From Planctomycetota bacterium (GTDB lineage Bacteria; Planctomycetota; UBA1135; UBA2386): a DNA stretch of 64,000 bases. The DNA is taken from contig JADJPQ010000008.1 of assembly GCA_016713175.1 (NCBI GenBank), forward strand, positions 1 to 64,000, written 5' to 3'. The position numbers and the translations under genes are program-made. Shown piece after piece: positions 1-7,911 of the stretch (position 1 is its first letter; every line of letters starts with the position of its first letter). The notes under the pieces are model-generated. The model ran no database searches and was not told the DNA's origin. It saw only the letters and a program-made list of their open reading frames with translations.

Positions 1-644
1 GACACCCTCCGAGCGACGAACTCAACGACCGAGTAGTTGTATTGATCGATCTTCTTCCCCGTCTCGGGATCACTGAGGAACAGCACGGAGTATTTCTGCA
101 CCGGCCGCTTAACCATGATGGCGAACCCGAGGAAGTCAGCCTTTGTGATCCTGCGTAGCGCGAGTTCTCCCCCGTAGACCTCGCCCGCGATGTGCCCGCA
201 GTGATTCCGGATCTGAATCTTCTGGTTGCAGATCGTGCATTCCTTCTCGTGTTCTAGAATCTCCGGGCTCCCGAAGTTGTTGTAGGGAAAGACGCCCTGC
301 CATCGCTCAACATGAGCCTCGACGAAATCGAGGGAGAATTCCTTCCAGTGGTCGAGAAAGTGACGCCGCAGGTAGTGCAGCGTGATCTCAGCACGCTCCA
401 ACGCGCACCAGCCCTCGTAGTAGCTCCCTTCACGGATGCTCTTGAACGCCTGTATGTAGGTCTGCTGCGCGTCGAGCGTCTCTTCCAGGCACCAGAGTTC
501 TTTGGCTCGAGCCTCGTTACCGGCGTCAACCGCAGCCGTCTTCAGGGCACTCAGGGCCTTCGCCGCCGGGGCGGCATCTGCGGTCTCGCCTCGATCTCTT
601 GTGCCCTTGAGGAAGGTGCGGGCAGCGTCGATGGTGTCAAACAT
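1..644 (-). CDS. Partial cytoplasmic protein with CxxC/HxCGH zinc-type motif
   Basis: The reading frame starts at the ATG at 644 and runs off the left edge, leaving 214 codons with no stop. There is no signal peptide or membrane segment. The N-terminal half is helical and charged. Around residues 136-149 is a Cys/His cluster, C-T-I-C then H-C-G-H, which looks like a structural zinc site. Its ATG overlaps the TGA of the upstream gene by 8 bases, so the two are probably translationally coupled in one operon. I do not recognise the family. The function is unknown, and the neighbouring restriction genes only hint at an accessory or defence role. Confidence 0.65.
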   Translation of the reverse strand, partial: MFDTIDAARTFLKGTRDRGETADAAPAAKALSALKTAAVDAGNEARAKELWCLEETLDAQQTYIQAFKSIREGSYYEGWCALERAEITLHYLRRHFLDHWKEFSLDFVEAHVERWQGVFPYNNFGSPEILEHEKECTICNQKIQIRNHCGHIAGEVYGGELALRRITKADFLGFAIMVKRPVQKYSVLFLSDPETGKKIDQYNYSVVEFVARRV

Positions 645-1233
645 TCTTGTCGTCACTCTCGTCGCTCTGGAGCCTCTTGAGTTCTCCGAGTCTCGCCGTG
701 AACGTGGGTTCGAGCTTGTCGACGGGGCCTTCGTATTTCATCTCGATAGCGCGGCGCTTTGCGTCCTTCGTGGACGTCTCGCTGACGATGAGAGTGAACT
801 TGGCCGTTGCGGTCTTCTCCTTTGCTGGCGAGAAGAGTTTCCCCTTCAAGAAATCAGAAACGATGTTTACCACGATCGGCGCGACGACGAGCGAGCCGAT
901 CGCGATCGTAGCGACGATGAAGAGGGACTCGTGGAGTGCAAGCTCCTTGTAGTCCTCATCGGAGATGCAGACCTCGAAGGGGCCTCCCGCCGGGGCGTTC
1001 TCTTGGGCGCGGCGGAACATCTCCTCCGTCCCAACTGGAAACACCGGCCCCGCGTAGTCCCGGAAGCCCTCCTGGGGAACCAGCAAGATCGGCGCTTTCT
1101 CGATTCGCGCGCGAAGCGCAGGCGAAACAAAGGGGCGCGTGTGCCAGTAGGTGAGGTCACGCTCTGTTTCTCGAACCTCCAGAAGGTCCGTCTGGGTGCG
1201 TCCCTCACCCGCGTGTGAGTGATCGTGGCTCAC
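637..1233 (-). CDS. Hypothetical membrane-anchored protein
   Basis: This is a 198-residue protein. I chose the GTG start at 1233 because it overlaps the TGA of the upstream gene (GTGA) and has GGAGG about 8 bases upstream; an ATG at 1260 in the same frame lies inside the upstream gene. The middle holds one strong hydrophobic segment (residues about 110-135), followed by a Lys/Glu-rich soluble tail. The N-terminus has a His-rich stretch. No enzymatic motif is visible. It lies between two short genes, all overlapping, which indicates one transcript read leftwards. Function unknown. Confidence 0.6.
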   Translation of the reverse strand: MSHDHSHAGEGRTQTDLLEVRETERDLTYWHTRPFVSPALRARIEKAPILLVPQEGFRDYAGPVFPVGTEEMFRRAQENAPAGGPFEVCISDEDYKELALHESLFIVATIAIGSLVVAPIVVNIVSDFLKGKLFSPAKEKTATAKFTLIVSETSTKDAKRRAIEMKYEGPVDKLEPTFTARLGELKRLQSDESDDKNV

Positions 1234-1445
1234 GACGGCAACCTCCGCAGCTTGTTCCATGCGTTCTTGCCGTTGAGCATCGCCTTGACGTGGCGCTCGT
1301 CCACGCGCGTCACGCCGATGTTGTCGGCGATCGACTTGGAGTAGTCGACCTTCTCCAAGCCGGGGTGGCTAGCGAGCACGGAGTCCATGAGGTCCGCTAG
1401 CGCGCCGATCGCCTTCTCCACGGCCTCCCTTTGAAGCTTGTCCAT
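1230..1445 (-). CDS. Small hypothetical protein
   Basis: This is a 71-residue soluble helical protein starting at the ATG at 1445. The frame remains open upstream to an ATG at 1529, but the extra residues are low-complexity and look like non-coding translation. Its stop overlaps the GTG start of the next gene, which supports it as a real, coupled coding unit. No motif is recognised. It is the first gene of the leftward three-gene set and is divergent from the restriction operon. Confidence 0.5.
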   Translation of the reverse strand: MDKLQREAVEKAIGALADLMDSVLASHPGLEKVDYSKSIADNIGVTRVDERHVKAMLNGKNAWNKLRRLPS

Positions 1446-1820
1446 GAGTCCGAGTATCGCGGCTGTGCGCAGCCCAAACCAGCAGAAGCGCGCCGCTGCG
1501 TCACCGTGCCGCACGCCTCCGCGCGGCATCGAGGAGACGTGGCTGCAGCGCAGCAGTGCTTGGAGGAGATCCGTCGCTTCCTGCGCGACCGGGCTCTTGA
1601 AGGCGCTCTAACCTCGGTTTGGAGGTAGCTGCAGACCATGGCTCCGGTCATCATGCGCGCTGGATGGAGGTCCCGCGCAGGCGGCCATCAGGGCGGATGC
1701 GACGGGACCTGCAGCCACGGTCCGCCCGCTCGTCATGCCCACGCCCTCCAGCAACCGCTACGTCGCCACGGCTTCCCGGCTTCATGCCGGGGCCAAGTCG
1801 TTCGGCTGCAGGTGCCTGCG
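1446..1820. other. Intergenic region between divergent operons
   Basis: This 375-base stretch separates the leftward small-gene operon from hsdR. The hsdR frame is open through the later part of it, but the translation is Arg/His/Pro-rich and unlike coding sequence, so I placed hsdR at 1821. Promoters for both directions must lie here, but I see no clear -35/-10 pair, operator or terminator. Confidence 0.4.
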
Positions 1821-4496
1821 ATGAGTCCTGGCGAAGAGAGCGAGTGGAAGACGCGCAAGCGCCGGATCGACCCGCGCCTCGACGCGGTCGGCTGGAAACT
1901 CGGCCAGGGCCAGACATCGCCGACTCCCAGCCGAACCGAGGAGCACGAGACCCAGAACGGCCCGGCCGACTACGTGCTCTGGCACGACCGCAACATCGTC
2001 GCCGTGGTCGAGGCCAAGAAGGTGACCATAGGGCCGCAGAACGTGCTGACTCAGGCCGAGCGATACGCGCGCGGCCTCGGGGAGTCGCCGTTCAACTTCG
2101 GCGGGCTGCGCGCGCCGTTCCTCTACTCGACCAACGGCGAGGTGACGTGGTTCCACGACGTGCGGCACCCGCTGAACAGGTCGCGCAAGGTCGCCCAGTT
2201 CCACACGCCGAACGCGCTCACCGAGTTGCTGGGCCGGGACTTCGACGCCGACTGCCAGAAGCTTGTCGCCATCCCGCACGACCACCCACGGCTGCGCCCT
2301 TACCAGAAGGAAGCGAACGCCAAGGTCGAGGAGGCCATCGCCGAGCGCAAGCGCAACCTGCTGGTCGCCATGGCCACCGGCACCGGCAAGACGTTCACGT
2401 GCGTGAACCAGATCTACCGGCTGATGAAGTCGGGCGTCGCGCGGCGCGTGCTGTTCCTCGTCGATCGCCGCGCGCTGGCGGCGCAGGCCGTGCGAGCCTT
2501 CTCGTCGTTCGAGGTCGAGCCGGGCAAGAAGTTCGATCAGGTCTACGAGGTCTACTCGTCGCGCTTCCAGACCGAGGACTTCGGAGAAGAGGAACGGTTC
2601 GACCCAAAAGTGCTGCCGCAGGGCTACCTCACCGACCCGAAGCCGGGCCACGCCTTCGTCTACGTCTGCACGATCCAGCGGATGGCGATCAACCTGCTCG
2701 GCCGGCAGGCGATCTTCGGCCTCGGTGACGAGCACATCGAGGACGACGCCGAGCGGCTGGACATCCCGATCCACGCCTTCGACGCGATCATCGCTGACGA
2801 ATGCCATAGGGGATACACGGCGCAGGAGGTCAGCACTTGGCGCGCGACCCTGGAGCACTTCGACGCCATCAAGATCGGCCTCACGGCAACGCCGGCCAGC
2901 CACACGACTGCCTACTTCACCCACAAGGTCTTCACCTACTCCTACGAGCAGGCGGTTCGCGAAGGTCACCTCGTCGACTACGACGTGGTGACGGTGAAGT
3001 CGGACGTGCGCATGAACGGCGTGTTCCTGCGGCAGGGCGAGAACGTCGAGGTCGTCGATCCGCAGACCGGCCTCTCGCAGATGGACAAGCTGGAGGACGA
3101 ACGCCAGTTCGACACCACGGACATCGAGTCGAAGGTCACGGCTCCCGAGTCGAACCGGATGATCCTGGCCGAACTGAAGAAGCACGCACTGGAACACGAA
3201 CGGCGCACCGGCCGGTTCCCCAAGACGCTGATCTTTGCCGCCAACGACCTGGGCCACACGAGCCACGCCGACCAGCTCGTGGATCTCGGGCGTGAGGTGT
3301 TCGAGCGCGGTGAGGCGTTCGTCCAGAAGATCACCGGCCGCGTCGATCGTCCGCTGCAGAGGATCCGCGAGTTCCGCAACCGACCTACGCCGGCTGTTGT
3401 CGTGACGGTCGATCTGCTGACGACCGGCGTGGACATCCCCGACCTGGAGTTCATCGTGTTCCTGCGGCCGGTGAAGAGTCGAATCCTGTTCGAGCAGATG
3501 CTCGGGCGCGGCACGCGCAAGGGCGAGCGCCACCCCGACAAGGATCACTTCACGGTCTTCGACTGCTTCGACGGCACGCTGCTGGCCTACTTCCGCAGCT
3601 CGACCGGCATCACGGCCGAGGAGCCGGCCCAGCCGTCGCGCCTGATCGCCGAGATCATCGAGGACGTGTGGGCCAACAAGGACCGCGACTACAACGTAGG
3701 CTGCCTCGTGAAGCGGCTGCAGCGCATCGACAAGTCGATGAGCGGCGACGCTCGCGAGATGTTCGCGGCCTTCGTGCCTGACGGTGACCTTGCGAAGTTC
3801 GCCCGCGAACTGCCCAAGACGCTGCGCACCAACTTCACCGAGGCGATGGGCCTGCTGCGCGACAAGGACTTCCAGGCCCTACTGGTGAGCTATCCGCGGC
3901 CCGACCGCACGTTCGTGCGGGCGATCGAGCAGGGCGACAACGTGACCTCCACGGTGGTGTTCCGCGACGTGGCCGGCAACGAATACAAGCCCGAGGACTA
4001 CCTCGCTGTGTTCACCAAGTTCGTGAGGGAGAACGAGGACCACATCGACGCCGTGCGCATCTTGCTCGATCGGCCAGCCGGTTGGAGCCCGCAGGCCCTC
4101 TCCGAGCTGCGCGAGAAGCTGGCCCGCAGCCGCTACCGCTTCACGCCCGACAACCTCCAGAAGGCCCACGAGGCGCGCTACGGCAAGGCGCTCGTGGACA
4201 TCGTTTCGATGGTGAAGCACGCCGCCGACGAGCAGCAGCCGCTGCTAACCGCGCCAGAGCGCGTTGAGCGCGCATTCGCCAAGGTCACGGCCGGCCTGCA
4301 GTTCACGCCCGAGCAGCTGCGGTGGCTCGACCGGATCCGCGAACACATGCGCACCAACCTCTCGATCGACCGCGAGGACTTCGACCTCATCCCGATCTTC
4401 GCCGACATCGGCGGCTTGCCCATCGTGACCCGCGCCTTCGCGGCCGAATGGCTCGACCGACTGATCCGTGATCTCAACAGCGCCATCGCCGCATGA
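1821..4496 (+). CDS. hsdR: Type I restriction enzyme, motor/endonuclease subunit HsdR
   Basis: This 891-residue protein is the ATP-driven translocase and nuclease subunit of a type I restriction complex. The N-terminal region contains a PD-(D/E)xK-like nuclease core ending in V-V-E-A-K-K. Superfamily 2 helicase motifs follow: Walker A M-A-T-G-T-G-K-T near residue 184, D-E-C-H near 326, T-A-T-P soon after, then T-T-G-V-D-I-P and Q-M-L-G-R-G-T-R in the second RecA domain. The C-terminal third fits the EcoEI-type HsdR C-terminal domain that contacts the methylase. The ATG at 1821 begins the first coding-like residues; upstream in-frame codons look non-coding. Its stop overlaps the hsdM start (ATGA), so the operon is coupled. 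Confidence 0.93.
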   Translation: MSPGEESEWKTRKRRIDPRLDAVGWKLGQGQTSPTPSRTEEHETQNGPADYVLWHDRNIVAVVEAKKVTIGPQNVLTQAERYARGLGESPFNFGGLRAPFLYSTNGEVTWFHDVRHPLNRSRKVAQFHTPNALTELLGRDFDADCQKLVAIPHDHPRLRPYQKEANAKVEEAIAERKRNLLVAMATGTGKTFTCVNQIYRLMKSGVARRVLFLVDRRALAAQAVRAFSSFEVEPGKKFDQVYEVYSSRFQTEDFGEEERFDPKVLPQGYLTDPKPGHAFVYVCTIQRMAINLLGRQAIFGLGDEHIEDDAERLDIPIHAFDAIIADECHRGYTAQEVSTWRATLEHFDAIKIGLTATPASHTTAYFTHKVFTYSYEQAVREGHLVDYDVVTVKSDVRMNGVFLRQGENVEVVDPQTGLSQMDKLEDERQFDTTDIESKVTAPESNRMILAELKKHALEHERRTGRFPKTLIFAANDLGHTSHADQLVDLGREVFERGEAFVQKITGRVDRPLQRIREFRNRPTPAVVVTVDLLTTGVDIPDLEFIVFLRPVKSRILFEQMLGRGTRKGERHPDKDHFTVFDCFDGTLLAYFRSSTGITAEEPAQPSRLIAEIIEDVWANKDRDYNVGCLVKRLQRIDKSMSGDAREMFAAFVPDGDLAKFARELPKTLRTNFTEAMGLLRDKDFQALLVSYPRPDRTFVRAIEQGDNVTSTVVFRDVAGNEYKPEDYLAVFTKFVRENEDHIDAVRILLDRPAGWSPQALSELREKLARSRYRFTPDNLQKAHEARYGKALVDIVSMVKHAADEQQPLLTAPERVERAFAKVTAGLQFTPEQLRWLDRIREHMRTNLSIDREDFDLIPIFADIGGLPIVTRAFAAEWLDRLIRDLNSAIAA

Positions 4497-5935
4497 CCGA
4501 CATCGTTTCGAAGCTCTGGGGGTTCTGCCACACCCTCCGCCACGACGGCATCGACTACGGCGACTACATCGAGCAGATCACCTACTTGCTGTTCCTCAAG
4601 ATGGCCGACGAGCGCGGCGTCGCCATCCCGAAGGACTGCGCGTGGCCGACCATCCGCGACGCCAGCGGCACGGAACTCACCGACCACTACGTCGAGGTGC
4701 TGCGCAAGCTCGGCAAGACCCAGGGCATCCTCGGCGATATTTACGCAGGTGCGTTGTCGCGCTTCAACAACCCGGTCAACCTCAAGAAGCTGGTCGCGCT
4801 CATCGACGAGACCGAGTGGACCTCGTTGGACGTGGACGTGAAGGCGGCGGCCTACGAGGGCTTGCTGGAGAAGGCTGCAGCCGAGGGCAAGAAGGGCGCG
4901 GGTCAGTTCTTTACGCCTCGCGTGCTGATCCAGGCGATCGTTCAGTGCATGCAGCCGGACCCGCGCACGAAGCCCGACTTCACCATCTGCGACCCCGCCA
5001 TCGGCAGCGGCGGCTTCCTCGTGTGCGCCTACGAGTGGATCAGGGACACAGTGAAGGGCGCGTTCGACCGCGACATCGCCAAGCGGGTCCGGCAGCGCAC
5101 CTACTTCGGCCAGGAGTTGGTGGCGCGACCGCGCCGCATGGCCCTGATGAACATGTTCCTGCACGGCATCGAGCCGCACATCCGGCTCGGCGACACGATC
5201 TACGAGCCGGCGGCATCGGACAGGTTCGACGTGGTGCTGACCAACCCGCCGTTCGGCACCAAGGGCGCGAACCAAGCGCCGGAGCGCGACGACTTCACGA
5301 TCTCGACCTCGAACAAGCAGCTCAACTTCGTTCAGCACGTCCTGACGATCCTGAAGCCGGGTGGGCGCGCGGCGGTGGTGCTGCCGGACAACGTGCTGTT
5401 CGCCGATCAAGCCGGCGAGGTGATGAAGCTGCTGGCCGAGGACTGCGACCTGCACACGGTGCTGCGTCTCCCTCGCGGCACGTTCACGCCCTACTCGCAG
5501 GGCGTGAAGGCGAACGTGATCTTCTTCACCAAGGGCTACCCCACCGAGAACGTCTGGATCTACGACGCCCGCACCAACGTGCCGGGCATCACGAAGAAGG
5601 ACCGGCCGCTGACCACGGAGCACTTCGCCGAGTTCGTGAAGTGCTTCGGCACGGACCCGAACGGCAAGAGCAAGCGCAAGGCCGCCGACTCGAAGGACGA
5701 CCGCTGGCGCAGCTTCCACGTCACCGAGGTGGCCCAGCGCGAGTTCAAGCTCGACGGGTTCAAGTGGCTCAAGGAGGAGTCTCTGGAGGACGCGGACGAC
5801 TTGCCGCCTCCGGAGGAGCTGGCGACGGACGCGATCTCGGAACTGGAGGAAGCCGTCGGCGAACTCGGCGCGGTGCTGGCACTGCTGGAGAACGGCGACG
5901 AGACGAAGCCCAAGAAGAAGGCGGCGCGGGCATGA
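4493..5935 (+). CDS. hsdM: Type I restriction-modification DNA adenine methyltransferase HsdM
   Basis: This 480-residue protein transfers a methyl group from SAM to N6 of adenine at the site chosen by HsdS, and is also a core part of the restriction complex. The N-terminal helical domain (residues 1-130) is typical of HsdM. The SAM motif D-P-A-I-G-S-G-G-F lies near residue 165, and the catalytic N-P-P-F motif near 250. An acidic-to-basic tail (residues 430-480) ends in a Lys run. It overlaps hsdR by four bases upstream and hsdS by four bases downstream. All motifs are intact, so the modification function should work. Confidence 0.95.
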   Translation: MTDIVSKLWGFCHTLRHDGIDYGDYIEQITYLLFLKMADERGVAIPKDCAWPTIRDASGTELTDHYVEVLRKLGKTQGILGDIYAGALSRFNNPVNLKKLVALIDETEWTSLDVDVKAAAYEGLLEKAAAEGKKGAGQFFTPRVLIQAIVQCMQPDPRTKPDFTICDPAIGSGGFLVCAYEWIRDTVKGAFDRDIAKRVRQRTYFGQELVARPRRMALMNMFLHGIEPHIRLGDTIYEPAASDRFDVVLTNPPFGTKGANQAPERDDFTISTSNKQLNFVQHVLTILKPGGRAAVVLPDNVLFADQAGEVMKLLAEDCDLHTVLRLPRGTFTPYSQGVKANVIFFTKGYPTENVWIYDARTNVPGITKKDRPLTTEHFAEFVKCFGTDPNGKSKRKAADSKDDRWRSFHVTEVAQREFKLDGFKWLKEESLEDADDLPPPEELATDAISELEEAVGELGAVLALLENGDETKPKKKAARA

Positions 5936-7911
5936 GCAACGAACTGCCGGAGGGCTGGGCCAGCGCGCGCTTGCGTGACGGCGTGGTTGCCGGCGCGCAA
6001 ACTGGGTTCGCCTGCGGCAAGCACTCACGCGATGCCAGGGGCGTCGCCCACCTGCGCCCCATGAACGTGAGCGAGGCGGGACGCCTTCGCCTCGACGACG
6101 TGAAGTTCATCGACAGCGCCGAGGTGGACCGCGACGAGCGTTGGATCCGCTCGGGCGACGTGCTCTTCAACAACACCAACAGCCCCGAGCTCGTGGGCAA
6201 GACCGCCGTCTACACCGAGGACGTGCCACGCGCGTTCTCTAACCACATGACGCGGGTTCGATGCACTGCCGCAGCGGACCCGCAGTTTCTTGCGCACGCG
6301 ATTCACCAGAAGTGGCGCGAAGGACTGTTCGCCAGCATCTGCAACAACCACGTGTCCCAGGCGAGCATCAGCACAGATGTGCTGCTTGATCTCGAACTGC
6401 CGGTTCCGCCTCTCGCCGAGCAGCGCCGCATCGTCGCCAAGGTCGAGGCCCTGCTGGAGCAGGTGCGCCGCGCGAAGGACCGGCTCGACCGCGTGCCAGT
6501 GATCCTGAAGAGGTTTCGGCAGGCGGTGCTGGCGGCGGCTTGCGCTGGTCAGTTGACCGAGGAGTGGCGCGATCTCGCGCACGTCGAGCCAGCCGAGAAG
6601 GGAAGCAGCGCAGAGCCCTCCTACTCGTCGGACCGAGAAGTCCCGGATCTTCCCGATTGCTGGCGTTGGCACTCGCTCCGCTCACTGGTCGGAGCGAAGC
6701 AGGTGTTCTGCTACGGCGTTGTCCAGCCCGGACACGACGATCCTGACGGAGTGCCGCTCATTCGGGCTGGAGACCTGCACGATCTAACGTCCGCCCTGCC
6801 CAACCTGCGCCGCATACCAGCCGATATCGACGACACGTTTCGTCGGTCCAGGGTCGTCGGCGGCGAAGTGCTGGTTACCGTCGTGGGCGCGAACATCGGA
6901 ACCGTGGCGCTAGCTCCACGCGCAGCAGCCGGCTTCAACATTGCCCGCGCGGTTGCGAAGGTGCCGGTGAGCGGCGCGATGCCGGAGTTCGTTCTTCTGT
7001 GGCTGCGAACGACCACGGCCTACCGCTGGATGGTCAGCGACGCTCGGGAGGTTGCACGACCGACTCTCAACCTGGAACAGCTTGGCGACATCCCAGTGCC
7101 CGTGCCGCCGCTAGACGAGCAGGCCGAAATCGTCCGCCGCGTCGATGGCCTGTTCGCCCTCGCCACCTCGATTGAACAGCGCGTCGAGCGCGCTGCCGCT
7201 CGCGCCCGCAGCATGCCCCAAGCGATCCTGTCCAAGGCGTTTGCGGGCGACCTTGTGCCCACCGAGGCCGAGCTCGCGCGCGCCGAGGGCCGCGACTACG
7301 AGACCGCCGCGGAGTTGCTGCGACAACTGACGAGCGAGAGGCGTCACCCTTCGGGAGGCCGGCCGCAGGAGCGACGCCAGACAGCACGGGATCACGAGTC
7401 TATGGTGTCCGCAGCCAAGATCCGGCAGGGTCATCCGTTGGAAATGCCGTCGCCTCCCAAGCGCCCTCCCACGCTAGACGAAGAGGTAGCGATGAGCGTC
7501 TTGGCGCTGTTGCACGCGGCGGACGGAACAATTGCTCGCGCGGACTTGGCGCGCGCCTTCGTCCTTCGGTCGCACCCAGATCTACTTCGCGACCTCGCGC
7601 CGACTTCGCTACCACAGGTCCACGAGTGGGCCGCGCGAGTCAGTGTTCGCCCTTTGCCACCGGGGAAGCTCGTGGCGATTCTACGGCTCCTTGAAGAGCG
7701 TGGTGCCCTGGCGTTCTCGATCGACGACGCTTCACAGTCTGTCGTGACGATCGGTCCCGCCACGACGCCGAAGGAGAAGATCCATGCGTGGTTCACCTAT
7801 GAGGCCAACCTAGCACTGCTGGTGCTTCGGACCGTTTCCCAGCAACGTCTGAGGTCGATTCACAAGCGCCTCGCAGGTGAGGACCGGAGCCTCGTAGAGC
7901 TAGCGTCGTGA
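5932..7911 (+). CDS. hsdS: Type I restriction-modification specificity subunit HsdS with C-terminal extension
   Basis: HsdS recognises the bipartite DNA target. Two target-recognition domains (residues about 1-155 and 225-385) alternate with two conserved helical spacers. Each spacer opens with the signature P-V-P-P-L-x-E-Q, near residues 157 and 388. HsdS subunits usually end soon after the second spacer, at roughly 400-470 residues. This one continues to 659. The extra 170 residues (491-659) look like a separate small helical domain, possibly winged-helix. The start ATG overlaps the hsdM stop, and the end overlaps the next gene by four bases (GTGA). The extension may couple the complex to the ATPase encoded next; that is inference from layout. 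Confidence 0.9.
   Translation: MSNELPEGWASARLRDGVVAGAQTGFACGKHSRDARGVAHLRPMNVSEAGRLRLDDVKFIDSAEVDRDERWIRSGDVLFNNTNSPELVGKTAVYTEDVPRAFSNHMTRVRCTAAADPQFLAHAIHQKWREGLFASICNNHVSQASISTDVLLDLELPVPPLAEQRRIVAKVEALLEQVRRAKDRLDRVPVILKRFRQAVLAAACAGQLTEEWRDLAHVEPAEKGSSAEPSYSSDREVPDLPDCWRWHSLRSLVGAKQVFCYGVVQPGHDDPDGVPLIRAGDLHDLTSALPNLRRIPADIDDTFRRSRVVGGEVLVTVVGANIGTVALAPRAAAGFNIARAVAKVPVSGAMPEFVLLWLRTTTAYRWMVSDAREVARPTLNLEQLGDIPVPVPPLDEQAEIVRRVDGLFALATSIEQRVERAAARARSMPQAILSKAFAGDLVPTEAELARAEGRDYETAAELLRQLTSERRHPSGGRPQERRQTARDHESMVSAAKIRQGHPLEMPSPPKRPPTLDEEVAMSVLALLHAADGTIARADLARAFVLRSHPDLLRDLAPTSLPQVHEWAARVSVRPLPPGKLVAILRLLEERGALAFSIDDASQSVVTIGPATTPKEKIHAWFTYEANLALLVLRTVSQQRLRSIHKRLAGEDRSLVELAS

Noticed and set aside
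1782..3548. Long minus-strand frame of 588 codons opposite hsdR
   Set aside because: It is a shadow of hsdR caused by high GC and third-position bias; hsdR has all helicase motifs and the shadow has none.
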